Shown here: in pieces, positions 34,494 to 43,030 of the stretch
How positions within the stretch are numbered: the stretch's first letter is position 1
Layout of the letters: every line of letters begins with the position of its first letter
From: JBDHTS01 sp044220535
GTDB taxonomy: Bacteria; Pseudomonadota; Alphaproteobacteria; Micavibrionales; Micavibrionaceae
Length of the DNA stretch: 54,769 nt
Direction of reading: 5' to 3'
Assembly (NCBI GenBank): GCA_044220535.1
Contig: JBGAQU010000006.1
Span: 1-54,769, forward strand
Notes under the pieces: model-generated
Database searches by the model: none
The model's input: only the letters and a program-made list of their open reading frames with translations
What the model was told of the DNA's origin: nothing
Program-made: the position numbers and the translations under genes

Positions 34494-34919
34494 CTATTTC
34501 GGTTGCATCGTCGCATCTTTGGGCGCGTTCATGACCATGCATTTGGCCTCAAGAATGGCTTTCTTTTCGTCAGGTGCCGTTACAGCCGTAACCGTTACAT
34601 CAAAGGGTAAAAAACCCGGTTCTCCCCGCAGCGTATGGCGGCGTGGATCGAAGGGAATATAAGGGCAGTCTTTTTGCGGGTTATCCTCTCCTTCCAGTAC
34701 AATAGCCATGCGATCGTTCATATGCAGGCGCGCAATATCCAGGACGCTGCTGTTGAAAGTTATCTGCATGGTGTTTCCGTCAATACGCTGATTACGGCCT
34801 TCTTTTACAAGAGTATGGCCATCATGTATGGGTAGCATTTGAATCGTTTCATCGGCAAGCGCAGGCTGAATACCGAGCATGGCGCTCATAAATGCTGGAA
34901 TAATAGAAATCTTACTCAT
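34494..34919 (-). CDS. Hypothetical secreted protein
   Basis: Unrecognised 141-residue protein with a signal peptide (IIPAFMSAMLGIQPALA, cleavage near ADET) and two cysteines (KDCPYIP and AKCMVMN) that could form a disulfide in the periplasm. The C-terminal half is beta-rich. It is convergent with lpd, separated by 13 bases and a small hairpin (34479-34498). Composition is AT-richer than lpd. No function can be assigned. Confidence 0.6.
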   Translation of the reverse strand: MSKISIIPAFMSAMLGIQPALADETIQMLPIHDGHTLVKEGRNQRIDGNTMQITFNSSVLDIARLHMNDRMAIVLEGEDNPQKDCPYIPFDPRRHTLRGEPGFLPFDVTVTAVTAPDEKKAILEAKCMVMNAPKDATMQPK

Positions 34920-34981
34920 AATATATTATAGAAAAAAAATCACTTGGACGCACGATAAAAATTCAAATTTTTTACAAGGAT

Positions 34982-35920
34982 TTATTTATTATTCAACGCT
35001 CGTGGATGAGAACGGCTATAAATGGCCATTAATTCTTTTGCATTAATATCCGTGTAACGCTGTGTGGTGGATAGGGATGAATGACCAAGCAATTCCTGAA
35101 TCTCGCGGAGATTGGCGCCGTTTTGCAATAAATGAGTTGCAAAGCTGTGCCGCAAGGCATGAGGCGTCGCAGTTTCAGGAAGGCCCAATGATACACGCAT
35201 GTCACGCATAGCTTTCTGTGCAATCTGTTGCCGCATCCGCTTGCCGCGTGCGCCAAGAAACAAGGCGCGATCCTGGGTTTCGGCGAAAGGGCATACGGCT
35301 CGATAGGATGAAATTTCGTCCTCGACGATTTTTAGGACAGGTACCTGACGTTCTTTTTTGCCTTTACCGAGTACGCGAATAAAACCGTCGCGCGGCAGGT
35401 CGCGTATGTTGAGGGATAAGGCTTCATCAATACGTAATCCGCAACCGTATAATAATGTCATCAGCGCCTGGTCGCGGCGCGTGATCCAGATGTCCTGATC
35501 CAGGCTAGCTGGCGCATCCAGAACCTGTAACGCCTGTTTTTCAAACAGGGGACGTGGCAGTTTGCGCGGCAGTTTCGGTGTGCGGACGGATTTCAGCGCG
35601 GCGTTGTGCAGGATGCCTTCGCGATCCATCCATTTGAAAAAATTCTTGATGCCGGACAAAGCGCGGGCGCGCGTGGCGGCACTTTGTCCGTTTATGGACT
35701 GGCCCGACATCCAGGACCGGAAATCACGCAGGGATGTATCGGACAAATCCTTGAGGGCAGGCGAGCGGCCATGATGGCGGCACAGGAAGTCAATGAACTG
35801 TGAAACGTCATTGGTATAAGCGCGCAGCGTGTGGCGGGACAGGTTTTTTTCAACCTTCAGCCAGCGCAGCCACTGGCCGAACGCATCGGCAAGATCTGGT
35901 GCGCAGATCTCAATCGACAT
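34982..35920 (-). CDS. xerC: Tyrosine recombinase XerC
   Basis: XerC with XerD resolves chromosome dimers at dif. The catalytic set is complete: Arg163 (GCGLRIDEAL), Lys187 (LGKGKKERQVP), His254-x-x-Arg257 (HALRHSFATHLL), His280 (LLGHSSLSTTQ) and Tyr289 (RYTDIN). The 312-residue length is usual. It overlaps the DUF484 gene by 11 bases; DUF484-xerC is a conserved pair, which argues for housekeeping XerC rather than an integrase of a mobile element. Confidence 0.95.
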   Translation of the reverse strand: MSIEICAPDLADAFGQWLRWLKVEKNLSRHTLRAYTNDVSQFIDFLCRHHGRSPALKDLSDTSLRDFRSWMSGQSINGQSAATRARALSGIKNFFKWMDREGILHNAALKSVRTPKLPRKLPRPLFEKQALQVLDAPASLDQDIWITRRDQALMTLLYGCGLRIDEALSLNIRDLPRDGFIRVLGKGKKERQVPVLKIVEDEISSYRAVCPFAETQDRALFLGARGKRMRQQIAQKAMRDMRVSLGLPETATPHALRHSFATHLLQNGANLREIQELLGHSSLSTTQRYTDINAKELMAIYSRSHPRALNNK

Positions 35921-36614
35921 CCAGCCACATCCGCATCAGGCGGGATACGACCTGGCCGACGAAGCCGATCAGCTCGGTGCCTTGCCCGGACTGGAACAAA
36001 TTCGGGTCGCGGCTGCCGAAAGCGATCATCGCCGCAGGTGCGGCGGAGGCGATATCGAGCCGTACCAGCGCCTGGGATTTCACAAGGCCGGCGCCGCCGC
36101 CATAAACTTCCTCAAAACCCGCCGTGGCGCTTTGCAGGACGATGGGCTTTCCACCCATCATCAGGTCGATGGCGCCGCCATTCACGGCGCGAACGCCGGC
36201 CAGAGAGATCTGCGGGATGGTTTTGCCGGAGGCTTCGACCACCAGGCTAACAATATCGACATCGAAAATGGCCGCAAAATCCATGGTGATGACGCGGATA
36301 AAATCCTCAAAATTGCGGGAGTCGAGCAGCAGCAGGATGGCCTTCTGCACCCGCGTCTGGTTGTTCATATTGGCGCGGCTAGTCTCGATGATGTCCTTTG
36401 CCTGGTCCAGAACGTCGTCGCGGTCTTCGCGCACGCGCTTCACCATATAGGCCTGGAAATCGGCGACGCCTTTTCCCGCGACAACTTTTGGCGGGGCGAG
36501 AAAGTCGAGCACTTCCGGATGTTTCTCCAGAAAATTCTTGTTCGCCTTCAGCCAGTTTTTAACGTCGTCTGCGGTCAGGGATGGTTTTTTTGTATCGGTC
36601 ATAGCGTCCGGCAT
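35910..36614 (-). CDS. DUF484 family protein
   Basis: A 234-residue DUF484 protein. The N-terminal helical part has VKNWLKANKNFLEKHPEVLDFL, and the remainder resembles a GAF-like domain (FIRVITMDFAAIFDVDIVSLVVE, IAFGSRDPNLFQSGQGTELIGFV). Function unknown, but genetically linked to xerC across proteobacteria. The start at 36614 is followed by a second ATG at 36602 (MTDTKKPS), which is equally likely. A palindromic repeat lies just upstream (36669-36746). Confidence 0.9.
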   Translation of the reverse strand: MPDAMTDTKKPSLTADDVKNWLKANKNFLEKHPEVLDFLAPPKVVAGKGVADFQAYMVKRVREDRDDVLDQAKDIIETSRANMNNQTRVQKAILLLLDSRNFEDFIRVITMDFAAIFDVDIVSLVVEASGKTIPQISLAGVRAVNGGAIDLMMGGKPIVLQSATAGFEEVYGGGAGLVKSQALVRLDIASAAPAAMIAFGSRDPNLFQSGQGTELIGFVGQVVSRLMRMWLDVD

Positions 36615-36668
36615 CGGGGGCTCCGGTTGGTGGGAAGGGCGGCATACCGAATAATATTATATACTCAT

Positions 36669-36746
36669 TGTCATCCCGGCGAAAGCCGGGACCGCGTTGA
36701 GAATGTGCGCTATGATGACCCGGTCCCGGCTTTCGCCGGGATGACA
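36669..36746. repeat. Intergenic palindromic repeat, GTCATCCCGGCGAAAG type
   Basis: Arms 36669-36694 and 36721-36746 identical in sequence to those at 5292-5361. Spacer CGTTGAGAATGTGCGCTATG... is nearly the same as in the copy at 7245-7322. Confidence 0.9.
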
Positions 36747-36752
36747 ACTACT

Positions 36753-37409
36753 TTAAAGGATACTCTGCCCGGTCTTTTTCCAGTCCTCAACGAAGGCGGC
36801 GAGGCCTTTATCGGTGAGGGGGTGATTATAAAGCTGTTTGATGACGGCGGGCGGGCAGGTGACGACATGGGCGCCCAGTTTAGCCGATTCGATGATATGC
36901 ATCGGATGGCGGACGGACGCGACCAGCACTTCCGTATTCCAGTTGGGATAGTTGCTGTAAATTTCGACGATGTCGGCGATCAGCTGCATGCCATCCTGCG
37001 ATAAATCGTCCAGCCGCCCAACGAACGGGGAAATGAACGAAGCGCCAGCCTTTGCGGCCAGAATGGCCTGGCCGGGGGAGAAGCATAGGGTGACGTTGAC
37101 CATCGTGCCGTTATCGGACAAAGCCTTGCACACCTTCAGGCCCGCAGGGGTCAGCGGCACCTTAACCGCGACGTTCTTCGCAATCTTGGCCAGTTTCTGG
37201 CCTTCCTTCAGCATGGTTTCATAATCGGTCGCGGCGACTTCCGCACTAACCGGGCCTTCGACCACACCGCAGATTTCCTCGATGAGCGGAATAAAGGGCT
37301 TGCCAGCCTTGGCGATCAGGGACGGGTTGGTGGTGACGCCGTCCAGCAGGCCGGTGGAGGCCAGGTCGCGGATGTCGTTGATATCGCCTGTGTCGACGAA
37401 GAATTTCAT
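36753..37409 (-). CDS. fsa: Fructose-6-phosphate aldolase / transaldolase-like
   Basis: A small class I aldolase of the transaldolase family (218 residues). It carries the FFVDTGDINDIR start, GVTTNPSLIAK, Schiff-base Lys83 (AVKVPLTPAGL), FSPGQAILAAKAGASFISPFVGR and the C-terminal PLTDKGLAAFVEDW. Length and motifs fit the short FSA/TalC group rather than full-length transaldolase. The reaction is either fructose-6-phosphate to glyceraldehyde-3-phosphate plus dihydroxyacetone or transaldolase; members of this group with these motifs are often true transaldolases in the pentose phosphate pathway, so either name could apply. Confidence 0.93.
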   Translation of the reverse strand: MKFFVDTGDINDIRDLASTGLLDGVTTNPSLIAKAGKPFIPLIEEICGVVEGPVSAEVAATDYETMLKEGQKLAKIAKNVAVKVPLTPAGLKVCKALSDNGTMVNVTLCFSPGQAILAAKAGASFISPFVGRLDDLSQDGMQLIADIVEIYSNYPNWNTEVLVASVRHPMHIIESAKLGAHVVTCPPAVIKQLYNHPLTDKGLAAFVEDWKKTGQSIL

Positions 37410-37536
37410 GGCAGTCCTTTTTGAATGAGGTGACTGTCATGTTGTAGCGGTTTGAACAAGGAAGGTAAACATTAACAACGAAGGATTTTTTATGGGCAGG
37501 TTACTGTAAAATAAATTTTGAAATATCAGGCAATCA

Positions 37537-38316
37537 ATGCTAAAAATAAATATGGCAATTATTGATTTTAATGAAGTCAGGCAAAAACGGGTTTTATCCG
37601 CGGCTTATAATGAGGCAGGCATCCTCATCGAAGAATTTCTCGCAGCGAAATGGAAAGCATTGCCGCCTGAACAGCGCGGTATGGATATATATAGCAGGCT
37701 GAAGGCCGGTTACGGGGAAGAAAGCGTGTATTACACACCCGATGCCTTGAAAGCGAAGACCGCTGCATTTTATGGCCGCATTCTAGCCCTGCCTGACGAA
37801 TATAAGACCCTTATTTTTACAAATCAGAATATTAATGTATCGGAACGCAATATGGAACAGTTTGCAGATGGTGGACCATGCATGGCGCATGACAATGTTC
37901 CGCATCTGCTGGCATCCATCAGGCAATCATTGCAGATCGCCATGCATGAAACGGAGGATGAGAAAAACCTGCGGCGGGCATTTTGCCTGGCGCATTCATT
38001 CTCAATCCTCAGCGACAAAATGTACAGGGCCAGCCTGTCGCCGGAAATCGATGCAAGACAGCTTGTATTGAAAAGTCAGTATAGGGAAGTGTTAGGGCCG
38101 AAGCATCAGGCGCTGTCGGATGCGTTCACTCGTCTTTCGCAAGATCACAGGCGGCAGGCGGAACAAATAATGGACCAGGTCGCCAAAATGTCGATTGATC
38201 ATGCACTGGATACGATAGCGAACAGTGAATATATTTACGCGGTTAACCTTGCCGGGAGCGACCTCAAACGCTCAAGCCTGATTGGCCCTTTGACTCAACT
38301 GAAACGGGTTTATTGA
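37537..38316 (+). CDS. Hypothetical soluble helical protein
   Basis: Unrecognised 259-residue protein, mostly alpha-helical and soluble, without signal peptide or membrane segments. It contains one Cys in GGPCMAHDN and one in RAFCLAHSF. The ATG at 37537 or 37552 (MAIIDFNEV) can start it; neither has a clear ribosome site. It stands between the aldolase (divergent) and priA, 49 bp before priA, in the same direction. The codon composition is intermediate, so it looks like a real coding gene. Nothing in it matches a family that I know. Confidence 0.6.
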   Translation: MLKINMAIIDFNEVRQKRVLSAAYNEAGILIEEFLAAKWKALPPEQRGMDIYSRLKAGYGEESVYYTPDALKAKTAAFYGRILALPDEYKTLIFTNQNINVSERNMEQFADGGPCMAHDNVPHLLASIRQSLQIAMHETEDEKNLRRAFCLAHSFSILSDKMYRASLSPEIDARQLVLKSQYREVLGPKHQALSDAFTRLSQDHRRQAEQIMDQVAKMSIDHALDTIANSEYIYAVNLAGSDLKRSSLIGPLTQLKRVY

Positions 38317-38365
38317 AAGTCCATATTCTTTACCTGATTTTCCGGCATTTCAGTGCTAATCTTTC

Positions 38366-40645
38366 ATGATCATGAAAACCGCATCGCTTTTTGATGATCC
38401 TGAAAAACTGGACGCCGTGACAGACGGGCTGGCCAGTATCCTGGTGCCTTATCCTGTAGGCCGCGCCTATAGCTATGGCGTGCCGCAGGGGATAAGCCTA
38501 AAACCGGGAAACTATGCGCTGGTGCCGCTCGGCGGGCGGCAGGTGGCGGGGGTCGTCTGGGACGGGGAACCGGAAGCCGTTGCGGCAAAAAAACTGAAAT
38601 CCATCATCGCGCCCTGCGACGCGCCTGGCATGCCGGAGGTGCACAGGCGCTTTATCGACTGGGTCGCGCATTACACGATGACGCCGTTGGGGTCGGTGTT
38701 GAAAATGGCGCTGAGCGTTCCGGCGGGATTGGAGAAGGTGGATCCGGTTACGGTTTATAGATTACCGGAAAAAATAAGAAGTATGCTTACTTCTCCCTCT
38801 CCCCAGGGGGGAGAGGGAGAAGATAAGAAAAATAAATTCCTGCGCAACCTTTCCCCGCAGCGACAGAAGGTTGTTGAAGTTTTTCTGGACGGCGTTCCCC
38901 GTCGCGCGGCAGAAGTGGCAGAGCATGCGGGTTGTACGCCAGCGGTCGTGAAAGGGATGGTGCAAGCGGGAATATTGGAGGCGGTGGAGAGGCACGCCGC
39001 AGCGCCTTGTTCAAGGCCTGACCCCTCCCGCCCTGGCCCATCTTTATCCCAGGCACAGGAAGCTGCTGCTACGCATATGCGCGAAGCCGTGCAGAAGAAT
39101 TGTTTTCATGCGGCGCTGCTGGATGGCGTAACGGGCGCGGGCAAGACGGAAGTTTATTTTGAAGCGATGGCGGAGGCGCTGGAGCAGGGACGGCAGGTGC
39201 TGCTGTTGTTGCCCGAAATCGCTCTGTCGAATGCCTTTTTGGATCGGTTCAAGGAAAGGTTCGGGTGTAAGCCCGCACTCTGGCATTCGGCCCTGACGCC
39301 CGCGCAGAGGCGCAATACGTGGCGCGGCGTGATTGAAGGGGAGACGAAAGTGGTCATCGGCGCGCGGTCGGCGCTGTTCCTGCCCTTCGCCGACCTTGGC
39401 CTGATTATTGTCGATGAAGAACATGATCCGGCCTATAAGCAGGAAGACAATGTCATCTATCACGCGCGCGACATGGCGGTGGTGCGGGCGCATCTCGGGA
39501 AAATTCCTGTGATGCTGGTGTCGGCGACGCCGTCGCTGGAGACGATGGCGAATGCCTGGGCCGGGCGCTATGCGCATTTGCACCTGCCGTCGCGGCATGG
39601 CGGGGCCACGCTGCCGGAGGTGCGGCTGATCGATATGAAGGCGGACAAGCCGGAGCGCCAGCATTTCATCAGCCCGACCCTGCGCAAGGCGGTGACTGAA
39701 ACGCTCAATGCGGGCGAACAAAGCCTGCTGTTTTTAAATCGTCGCGGTTATGCGCCCCTGACCCTGTGCCGCACCTGCGGGCACCGCATGGAATGCCCGC
39801 GCTGCACGGCATGGCTGGTGGAGCACAAGAAGACCGGCAAGCTGACCTGCCATCATTGCGGGTTCAACGCCAAATTCCCGAAGGCATGTCCGTCCTGCAA
39901 TGATACGGCCAGTCTGGCAGCCTGCGGCCCTGGCGTTGAGCGCGTGCTGGAGGAAGCCAAAGAGTATTTCCCCGAGGCGCGGATCGTCGTGCTGGCCAGC
40001 GACACGGCGGAAACGGATGAGCAGCTGCGCGGTATGCTGAAAGCCATTCGTGACCATCAATACGATATTATTATAGGCACCCAGATTATTGCCAAAGGCC
40101 ATCACTTCCCGAAACTGACCTGCGTTGGCGTTGTGGATGCGGATCTGGGGTTGAAAGGCGGCGATCTGCGGGCATCGGAACGCACATACCAATTGTTGCA
40201 TCAGGTGGCGGGGCGCGCTGGACGTGAAGACAGACCGGGTAAGGTTTATCTGCAGACCTTTTATCCCGACAATAAAGTGATGAAGGCGCTGACCCATCAT
40301 GAGCGCGACGTGTTTTTGGATGTCGAGGCACAGGAGCGGGAAGATGCGGGCATGCCGCCTTATGGCAGGCTGGTTGGTATTATCGTCTCCGGCAAGGATG
40401 AGAAGCAGGTCATGGAGATTGCTGTGGCTTTGGGACGCACCGCTCCGCATGTGGAAGGCATCCAGACCTTCGGCCCGGCGGAAGCGCCGTTCTATCGCCT
40501 GCGCGGCAATTACCGCAGGCGGCTGCTGGTCAGGGCGGATAAGAATGTCGATATTCAAAAGGCAGTGGCGGGATGGATGGAGACAGTGAAAGTGCCATCG
40601 GCCATCAGGGTCTATATCGATATCGATCCTCAGAGCTTTCTATAG
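38366..40645 (+). CDS. priA: Primosomal protein N' (PriA helicase)
   Basis: PriA reloads the replisome at stalled forks through its 3'-5' helicase activity. The 759-residue protein has an N-terminal DNA-binding domain, Walker A GVTGAGKTE, Walker B VDEEHDPAYKQ, VSATPSLET, the zinc-binding cysteines in CRTCGHRMECPRC and CHHCGFNAKFPKACPSC, and the C-terminal helicase lobe (IIIGTQIIAKGHHFPKL). A 42-bp palindrome (38786-38827) sits in frame and inserts SPSPQGGEGEDK-type residues before the region KNKFLRNLSPQRQKV. It does not break the frame. The stop abuts the next, convergent gene. Confidence 0.95.
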   Translation: MIMKTASLFDDPEKLDAVTDGLASILVPYPVGRAYSYGVPQGISLKPGNYALVPLGGRQVAGVVWDGEPEAVAAKKLKSIIAPCDAPGMPEVHRRFIDWVAHYTMTPLGSVLKMALSVPAGLEKVDPVTVYRLPEKIRSMLTSPSPQGGEGEDKKNKFLRNLSPQRQKVVEVFLDGVPRRAAEVAEHAGCTPAVVKGMVQAGILEAVERHAAAPCSRPDPSRPGPSLSQAQEAAATHMREAVQKNCFHAALLDGVTGAGKTEVYFEAMAEALEQGRQVLLLLPEIALSNAFLDRFKERFGCKPALWHSALTPAQRRNTWRGVIEGETKVVIGARSALFLPFADLGLIIVDEEHDPAYKQEDNVIYHARDMAVVRAHLGKIPVMLVSATPSLETMANAWAGRYAHLHLPSRHGGATLPEVRLIDMKADKPERQHFISPTLRKAVTETLNAGEQSLLFLNRRGYAPLTLCRTCGHRMECPRCTAWLVEHKKTGKLTCHHCGFNAKFPKACPSCNDTASLAACGPGVERVLEEAKEYFPEARIVVLASDTAETDEQLRGMLKAIRDHQYDIIIGTQIIAKGHHFPKLTCVGVVDADLGLKGGDLRASERTYQLLHQVAGRAGREDRPGKVYLQTFYPDNKVMKALTHHERDVFLDVEAQEREDAGMPPYGRLVGIIVSGKDEKQVMEIAVALGRTAPHVEGIQTFGPAEAPFYRLRGNYRRRLLVRADKNVDIQKAVAGWMETVKVPSAIRVYIDIDPQSFL
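38786..38827. repeat. In-frame palindromic element inside priA
   Basis: Arms CTTACTTCTCCCTCTCCCC (38786-38804) and its near-complement, about 19-20 bases, form a near-perfect hairpin. It encodes SPSPQGGEGE-like residues within PriA between the N-terminal region and the rest of the protein. It does not share the GTCATCC termini of the intergenic palindromes. Confidence 0.8.
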
Positions 40646-42076
40646 TTATTTCCCGAGTAACACCGCTGGCTTATCATAGATCGAACTGTTTTTGTCGTCT
40701 GAATAAAGTGCGGTCGATGCGGATGAATAATTTACCGCGCTATAAACAATATTCGACCAGTCTTTTCCACGTTCCCAGATATTCATAGGTTTGACGGTCT
40801 GACGGTTCAGGTTCGGGAAGACGGAACGCAGTGTATTATCCAGCTTAATAGAATAGGGATCGCCGAAAGACGGCGAGGCAAAATAATTCCCGACCATTAC
40901 GCCGCCGTCTTTCAGATGTTTCTTAACATTCTGGAAAAATTCTTTGGTGATCAGGTATTCGGGTACGCTGACCGGGTCGCGGTATAGATCCAGCACGATG
41001 ATATCGTATTTGTCCTTTGTCTGATTCAGGAAGGCGCGTGCTTCGATCGCTTCGAATTTTTTGTTGGGGGTCAGTTGTTCCTGCAGCAAATATTTCTCCG
41101 CGTTTTCTTTCAGGTCCTTATCTATATCCACATATAAATAGTTGTTCTGTTTATCCGTACGGCCCATGGTGAAGCCGCCTGCGCCGAGAACCAGGACGGA
41201 TTTTACATTTTTTTCATCCGTCAGCGGCATCAGGAAATTTTCTTCGATGAATTTTGTATAGGCAAAATAGGGGTCGTCGCCGTCGGTATAAACCGCCGAT
41301 GCGGAAGACCGGTTTAGGATCATATAACGTGCGTCGCCTTGCGCGGATTCACGGATCGCAATGGTGTTATATTTATTGTCTTTGACGATATGGAGCAGGG
41401 ACAGCATTGCAGGGCTGTTCATCACAAGCGTCGCGGCAAGGCAGAGCGTAACAATAATATTGGACGGCGCGGCCCAGTTTTTATTCAGTAAAAAAACCAG
41501 GAAAACCATGCAGCCGATCGTGACGATCACCGCATTGTGCACGCCTGCAAACGCCATCAGCACCAGGGTGCAGAATATGGCGCCCATGAACGACCCCATG
41601 GTCGAAAAGAACAGAATGCGCCCTGCCATCACCGGAAGCCGCTGCCGTGAAAAGTAATTGCCGATCAACGGCACGGTCTGGCCCAGCAGAAAAACCGGAT
41701 AGACTAGAAAGATCAGGGAATATAGAGACGTGATGTAAAGCCGGTTGGTGATGTGCAGGATATTGACGGTAAATTCAAAGGCATCATTCAGAAAGGTGTA
41801 GGACAAACCGAAGCTGAGAATGACGCTGGCAATGGTCAGGTTTTTGACCAGCCGTGCCCGGACAGAGACTTTCCCGGAAGGTTTAAACCCGCCTCCGGCA
41901 AAATACCCGAAGGCGAGCGGCATCAGGATTGCCGCGATGATGATGGAGACCGTATCGGTCCCGCTGCCCGTAAAAGGGATCAGCATCCGGATCGCCAGCA
42001 GCTCCGTCGACAGGACGACATAGCCTTCCAGAAAAATAATCAGAAACAGGGGCAGGGATGAAATCATGACAGGCAT
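40646..42076 (-). CDS. Membrane-embedded spermidine synthase-like protein
   Basis: A 476-residue fusion: about eight N-terminal membrane helices (residues 5-210) followed by a soluble polyamine aminopropyltransferase-like Rossmann domain with the SAM-type motif LVLGAGGFTMGR, acidic VDIDKDL, and VLDLYRDP as motif. Such proteins are often annotated as fused MFS/spermidine synthase; the transferase domain may lack normal substrates, and true function is usually unproven. AT-rich relative to priA, which it meets tail-to-tail with no gap. It is divergent from the TraX gene (69 bp apart). Confidence 0.8.
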   Translation of the reverse strand: MPVMISSLPLFLIIFLEGYVVLSTELLAIRMLIPFTGSGTDTVSIIIAAILMPLAFGYFAGGGFKPSGKVSVRARLVKNLTIASVILSFGLSYTFLNDAFEFTVNILHITNRLYITSLYSLIFLVYPVFLLGQTVPLIGNYFSRQRLPVMAGRILFFSTMGSFMGAIFCTLVLMAFAGVHNAVIVTIGCMVFLVFLLNKNWAAPSNIIVTLCLAATLVMNSPAMLSLLHIVKDNKYNTIAIRESAQGDARYMILNRSSASAVYTDGDDPYFAYTKFIEENFLMPLTDEKNVKSVLVLGAGGFTMGRTDKQNNYLYVDIDKDLKENAEKYLLQEQLTPNKKFEAIEARAFLNQTKDKYDIIVLDLYRDPVSVPEYLITKEFFQNVKKHLKDGGVMVGNYFASPSFGDPYSIKLDNTLRSVFPNLNRQTVKPMNIWERGKDWSNIVYSAVNYSSASTALYSDDKNSSIYDKPAVLLGK

Positions 42077-42145
42077 CCAGGGCTTGGCGGGCGAATAATC
42101 AGCATGGTATAGTCACGTAACCATATCATAAAAGCGTATTATTGA

Positions 42146-42958
42146 ATGACCCTGGCTTTTGCCCGCCATTTACCCCGTGATGTCACCAGCTATGATTTGC
42201 TGAAGACATTTGCCGTTGTTTTGATGGTTGTCGATCATCTCGGTTATTATTTCTATAATGGGGAAAACTGGATGCGCATCCTCGGCCGGGGATGTGCGCC
42301 CATTCTGTTTTTTCTGGCGGGATACGCTCGGACGCGTGAGCTGGAGCCAAGGCTTTGGTTGGGGCTTGCGATCATGGAATTCGGGCGGTTTATGGCAGGT
42401 ATGCCCATTCTGCCACTCAATATCACGGCTAGCTTTCTCTTCGTTCGAATGCTGATCGACCGGCTGATGTATTATGTAACATCAAAACCGGAAGCGTTCT
42501 GGCAGATCAACGGGACGATTATTCTATTGATTTTGCCGACATTTTTCCTGTTTGAATATGGCGTCCATGCGTTTTATTTTGCCATGCTGGGCTGGCTGGT
42601 CCGAAAACAGCAGGAAGGGAGTCCTCTTGCATTTCGCGACCGGATCAATGCGCAATTCCTGTTTGCGGTGGGTGCTTTTACATTCTGGGAAACTGTAACG
42701 TTTGCCTTCAGCCAGCTTGAAATGTTCGCGCTGGCGGCTTGGGTCGTACCGATTATATGGGCCGCAACCTATTTCCGGCCGATGGAATTTCCAGGTTTCA
42801 ATGCCCGTTTTCTGGCGCCGGTCAAGGCCTTGCTGCAGTTTTGCGGACGCTGGACACTGGAGATTTATGTGGTTCATGTCATGCTCTTTCAGGCCATCGC
42901 AACCTTTACCGATCCCGCACGGTTTCCCGCCTTTCATTTTCAGCTTTTGCCCGGGTAA
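42146..42958 (+). CDS. TraX-family membrane protein
   Basis: A 270-residue polytopic membrane protein of the TraX family (acyltransferase-like fold). It is recognised by YDLLKTFAVVLMVVDHLGYYF, the ILGRGCAPILFFLAGYART motif and repeated hydrophobic segments to WTLEIYVVHVMLFQ. TraX was named for N-acetylation of F pilin, but many chromosomal members lie outside conjugation regions; no other tra genes are nearby, so it more likely modifies another envelope component. It ends 72 bp before atpH and could be read into the F1 operon. Confidence 0.8.
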   Translation: MTLAFARHLPRDVTSYDLLKTFAVVLMVVDHLGYYFYNGENWMRILGRGCAPILFFLAGYARTRELEPRLWLGLAIMEFGRFMAGMPILPLNITASFLFVRMLIDRLMYYVTSKPEAFWQINGTIILLILPTFFLFEYGVHAFYFAMLGWLVRKQQEGSPLAFRDRINAQFLFAVGAFTFWETVTFAFSQLEMFALAAWVVPIIWAATYFRPMEFPGFNARFLAPVKALLQFCGRWTLEIYVVHVMLFQAIATFTDPARFPAFHFQLLPG

Positions 42959-43030
42959 AAAACCTTACAGGTGGCTTGCGTTTCCGGGGTTTCCTGTGCT
43001 AAACCAGCGCCACGGAAACATTATGGTCGC

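Noticed and set aside
34479..34498. Terminator between lpd and the secreted protein gene
   Set aside because: The 8-bp hairpin is AT-rich and has no T-run on either strand.
34982..35920. Phage or island integrase
   Set aside because: The partner gene DUF484, the length and the motifs are those of housekeeping XerC.
5292..36746. CRISPR array from repeated GTCATCCCGGCG sequences
   Set aside because: The copies are palindromic pairs scattered over 30 kb, not regularly spaced repeats, and no cas gene is present.
35829..37004. Long plus-strand frame across xerC, DUF484 and the aldolase
   Set aside because: It runs through three well-supported minus-strand genes and a palindromic repeat.
42146..42958. 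Conjugative element because of the TraX-family gene
   Set aside because: No relaxase, coupling protein or mating-pair genes nearby; chromosomal TraX-like proteins are common.
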